A DNA stretch of 7,520 bases from Nitrospirota bacterium (lineage in GTDB: Bacteria > Nitrospirota > Nitrospiria > Nitrospirales > Nitrospiraceae): positions 1 through 7,520 of the forward strand of contig JAHWYE010000069.1 of the NCBI GenBank assembly GCA_020028195.1, in the 5' to 3' direction. A program made the position numbers and the translations under genes. Below, piece after piece: positions 5,881-7,520 of this stretch. The notes beneath the pieces were generated by a model. It searched no databases. It was not told where the DNA came from and was given only the letters and a program-made list of their open reading frames with translations. How positions within the stretch are numbered: position 1 is the first letter of the stretch; each line of letters begins with the position of its first letter.

Positions 5881-6204
5881 AAACACCTTTGGGCTTCCTC
5901 CCATAGAATCATCAGGCCGAAAGCGTCTCCTTGGGTTCGGCACAGAGTCCTATTTCGTCTGACTCTCTACGCGCAAGGGTACAACGTGACAAAGAAGACC
6001 CACGCGGGAGCGGTCGTCGTGAACGATCCGTTTAACCGGCTTGCCAATCCCTCGCAATTAGCCAGCGGCTACGCGGGTGTGGAATGGAAGTTCTAGAAAA
6101 TTGTGCTTGCCGCACACATCCGAATGCCGGTACGCTCCCGTAGAGAAATCCTAGGGGGTACGGAACGTCATACTCTCTAACCATCAAATAAGGGGGCATG
6201 GGCT
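5881..6204. other. 324-bp region between the TonB-like and P460 genes
   Basis: No intact gene is visible. It holds a probable outer-membrane-protein C-terminal remnant (5941-6096) and two short inverted repeats just after the TonB-like gene: GCCGAA/TTCGGC (5916-5921, 5936-5941) and AGAGTC/GACTCT (5944-5949, 5961-5966). Neither repeat has a U-tract. The 108 bases after the remnant are the upstream region of the P460 gene and show no convincing sigma70 promoter. The ribosome site AGGGGG is at 6191-6196. Confidence 0.5.
5941..6096 (+). pseudogene. Probable C-terminal remnant of an outer-membrane beta-barrel protein
   Basis: A frame open since the TonB-like stop codon, with no ATG, ends at TAG 6094-6096. 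Its last 51 residues look like a barrel C-terminus: a strand HRVLFRLTLYAQGYNV, a turn-rich loop with NDPFNRLANPSQ, and a last strand SGYAGVEWKF ending in Phe. Counting back from that Phe, residues 1, 3, 5 and 7 are F, W, V and A. This is the alternating, aromatic-ended signature recognised by the BAM machinery. No signal peptide or earlier strands are found upstream, since that DNA is the TonB-like gene. I infer a truncated relic, perhaps of a TonB-dependent receptor or porin. Alternatively it is a chance open frame, or a 36-residue peptide from GTG 5986 (AAGGGT five bases upstream). The family cannot be named. Confidence 0.4.
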
Positions 6205-6780
6205 ATGCGTAGGAGGAGTCGGATCATTACGACGATGGTTTCAGCTCTTTGGTCGCTGGCCGTTCTTAGTTTAGTGGCCTGCAGCAGTATGGATTCAGGG
6301 GGCATGTCGAAGGCAAGCACCCCCAAGGATGGCGACCTGGCCTTGCCGGCGGACTATAAGTCCTGGCCGACGTTTCTAATGAACATTGACAAGGAGCAGA
6401 ATAAGCAGGTCCGCGACTTGTACATCAACAAAATTGGCGCCGGAACGTCGGCTGGCCAGGTATTTCCGAACGGGACCGTCATGGTGATGGAGATCTATAA
6501 GGCCAAGGAACAGGCTGACGGGAACCTGGAGAAAGGACCAGACGGAAAGCTTGTGAAAGGTAACCTGGCCAAGGTCTTCATCATGGGCAAAGGTGAAGGC
6601 TGGGGACAGGATGTGCCCGACAACATGAAAACCGGCGCCTGGGTGTTCTCAGCGGCCGGGCCGGATGGCAAACCGATCGCGGAGGACTTTACCAAGTGCC
6701 GGGCCTGCCATGTGCCCTTGGCACAGAAGGACTTTGTCCACCGCTACGATGAGTACTTCGAGAAACGGGCTCGCATGTAA
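6205..6780 (+). CDS. Cytochrome P460-family monoheme lipoprotein
   Basis: This 191-residue protein has an Arg-rich n-region, a hydrophobic core and a lipobox LVAC with lipidated C26, so it is probably membrane-anchored on the periplasmic side. The C-terminal CRACH (C165, C168, H169) is a CxxCH site for covalent heme c. The layout LPADYKSWP (47-55), FPNGTVMVMEIYKA (87-100), WGQDVPDN (133-140) and DFVHRYDEYFEKR (176-188) is characteristic of cytochrome P460/cytochrome c'-beta proteins. In authentic P460 of ammonia oxidisers a Lys crosslinks the heme and supports hydroxylamine or NO chemistry. Aligning from memory on the FxxGTVxVK segment, that position here is M95, so this may be a non-crosslinked relative. 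The length fits the family. AGGGGG at 6191-6196 gives the ribosome site. The gene ends before a strong terminator. An upstream ATG at 6198 is out of frame and too close to that site. Confidence 0.9.
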   Translation: MRRRSRIITTMVSALWSLAVLSLVACSSMDSGGMSKASTPKDGDLALPADYKSWPTFLMNIDKEQNKQVRDLYINKIGAGTSAGQVFPNGTVMVMEIYKAKEQADGNLEKGPDGKLVKGNLAKVFIMGKGEGWGQDVPDNMKTGAWVFSAAGPDGKPIAEDFTKCRACHVPLAQKDFVHRYDEYFEKRARM

Positions 6781-6822
6781 GCCACGTCGACAGGCAGGGA
6801 ACGTTTCCAGTGGTCACAAGCG

Positions 6823-6865
6823 AACGCCCCGTTCACCAGCCCAGGTGAACGGGGCGTTTCTTATT
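6823..6865 (+). terminator. Strong intrinsic terminator of the P460 gene
   Basis: AACGCCCCGTTCACC (6823-6837) pairs perfectly with GGTGAACGGGGCGTT (6844-6858): a 15-bp stem with a 6-nt loop, followed by TCTTATT. It sits 42 bases after the P460 stop. On the minus strand the hairpin is followed by CGCTTGTGACC, so it should act mainly on rightward transcription, although the stem could also slow transcription from the convergent Slp gene. Confidence 0.9.
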
Positions 6866-6870
6866 CACCC

Positions 6871-6908
6871 CGTACCACAGGAAACCCCATGTGTAAACCC
6901 GTGGTACG
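6871..6908. repeat. Inverted repeat between convergent genes
   Basis: CGTACCAC (6871-6878) and GTGGTACG (6901-6908) form an 8-bp stem with a 22-nt loop. It lies 21 bp beyond the stop of the minus-strand Slp gene and could be a weak 3'-end structure for it. No T-run follows on the minus strand. Confidence 0.35.
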
Positions 6909-6929
6909 AGGTTCACGCTACAGTCGTCT

Positions 6930-7469
6930 CTACCACCAATAGGGATAACGGCCCCCGTAAGGTCCCCAGTAGTAGGGGGCGTAGTAGGTCCTGGGCCAAG
7001 CCGCCGATCCCAGTGAATTGGGCCAAACCCTCAGGTTCTTGATCTCCAGCGTGGGATAGGAGTATTCCGTTTCGTCCAGCGCGAGGGTCGTGGCCCCTGT
7101 CACCTCGCCGACGATGGTCACCCGCGTACCGGGGGGGACTGTGGCTGGGTCAAGGAAGTCTCTTTGAAAGGCCAGAAAGCGTCCCTGGGACGCGGTGCGG
7201 TCCGTGCCTGGAGTCTGATAGCTATCGAGGGGCAGTTGCAGCACCTCGATACGGGTCCCCTCCTTCAATCGCTTGGCGGTCAGGACCTCTCCCCCCAAGA
7301 GAAGAAGGTGACCCTTGTAAGAGGGAGGGGACTCCTTGAGCTGGCTGAACGTGAGCGTCTGATCCACCTGCGTCTGGAGCGACGCGGGGATGTCGCTGGT
7401 GGGCGCGCAGCCCGATAAGAGAGCCGCGATCATGACCCACACAGGCGTTGTCATCAGATGGGCTTGCAT
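6930..7469 (-). CDS. Slp-family outer-membrane lipoprotein
   Basis: Slp proteins are small outer-membrane lipoproteins; E. coli Slp is induced by starvation and stationary phase, and its molecular role is unclear. From ATG 7469 the product has 179 residues, the usual size. The signal peptide ends in the lipobox LSGC (lipidated C21). Family landmarks follow in order: YKG (51-53), GGEV (59-62), EVLQLPLDS, SQGRFLA, DFLDP, and VTIVGEVTG. The protein ends in an aromatic tail, with ten Tyr or Trp among the last 18 residues. The signal n-region contains no Lys or Arg, which is unusual. The reading frame stays open upstream to the window edge with no other ATG; TTG 7475 or a start outside the window is possible. 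The ATG at 7469 is favoured because a TATAAT box lies just upstream. No Shine-Dalgarno is visible. It is convergent with the P460 gene. Confidence 0.9.
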   Translation of the reverse strand: MQAHLMTTPVWVMIAALLSGCAPTSDIPASLQTQVDQTLTFSQLKESPPSYKGHLLLLGGEVLTAKRLKEGTRIEVLQLPLDSYQTPGTDRTASQGRFLAFQRDFLDPATVPPGTRVTIVGEVTGATTLALDETEYSYPTLEIKNLRVWPNSLGSAAWPRTYYAPYYWGPYGGRYPYWW

Positions 7470-7475
7470 GAGCAA

Positions 7476-7481
7476 ATTATA
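7476..7481 (-). promoter_or_regulatory. Candidate -10 box upstream of the Slp gene
   Basis: A perfect TATAAT on the minus strand (7481-7476) ends seven bases before the ATG at 7469. If active, the transcript would start at or very near the ATG and be leaderless. No good -35 box lies 16-18 bp further upstream (GGACCT or similar). A second TATAAT on the minus strand at 7517-7512, in AT-rich sequence, could be the true -10 and would give a leader of about 40 nt. Confidence 0.35.
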
Positions 7482-7520
7482 ACAGAGGCATCGCGCCCAG
7501 GTCCTGGATTGATTATAATG

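Noticed and set aside
6162..6188. ECF (sigma-E-like) promoter GGAACGT-N15-TCAAA before the P460 gene
   Set aside because: The boxes resemble the consensus, but the start site would fall near 6194, inside the ribosome site AGGGGG (6191-6196), which would cripple translation. Probably chance.
7514..7519. TATAAT on the plus strand at the right edge
   Set aside because: No -35 box lies 16-18 bp upstream, and any gene it would serve is outside the window.

Overview
The window looks like a chromosomal segment of a Gram-negative, double-membraned bacterium with fairly high GC (estimated by eye, not computed). It has a TonB-type energy transducer, an outer-membrane beta-barrel, two lipoproteins (an Slp-family protein and a cytochrome P460-family c-type heme protein), a thioredoxin-fold TlpA-like protein and secA. 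The combination, and the P460 subtype in particular, made me think of a Nitrospira-like organism. This is recollection of family style, not a database result, and it is only moderately certain.

Layout: positions 1-1158 (minus) carry the first 386 codons of secA, which runs off the left edge. A 217-bp divergent intergenic region (1159-1375) holds two convincing sigma70-type promoters facing opposite ways, both with TTGATT as -35 box. Rightward comes an exported nine-repeat TPR protein (1376-2458). Next is a group of plus-strand envelope genes: a small exported His/Cys-rich protein (about 2540-2848), an outer-membrane barrel with a Cys pair at its mature N-terminus (2975-4096), a GC-rich hairpin, a TlpA-like thiol-disulfide protein with a WCKPC active site (4191-4745), and a TonB-like protein with a long Pro/Glu/Val/Thr-rich linker (4810-5880). 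The 324-bp gap after tonB holds what reads as the last strands of an outer-membrane protein whose front is missing (about 5941-6096). Then come a P460-type monoheme lipoprotein (6205-6780), a strong intrinsic terminator (6823-6865), and a convergent minus-strand Slp-family lipoprotein (6930-7469).

How the genes may work together: SecA and the TPR protein are probably unconnected with the rest. The small His/Cys-rich protein, Cys-tagged barrel, TlpA-like protein and TonB-like protein are all envelope proteins on one strand. Three of them carry Cys motifs and two carry His-rich stretches. I infer a cell-envelope metal or thiol-redox uptake/handling cassette, but the substrate cannot be read from the sequence. 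The P460 protein is a probable outer-membrane-anchored heme protein. By my alignment from memory it has Met where authentic cytochrome P460 has its heme-crosslinking Lys, so hydroxylamine oxidation should not be assumed. I saw no tRNA, rRNA, CRISPR array, insertion sequence or integrase.
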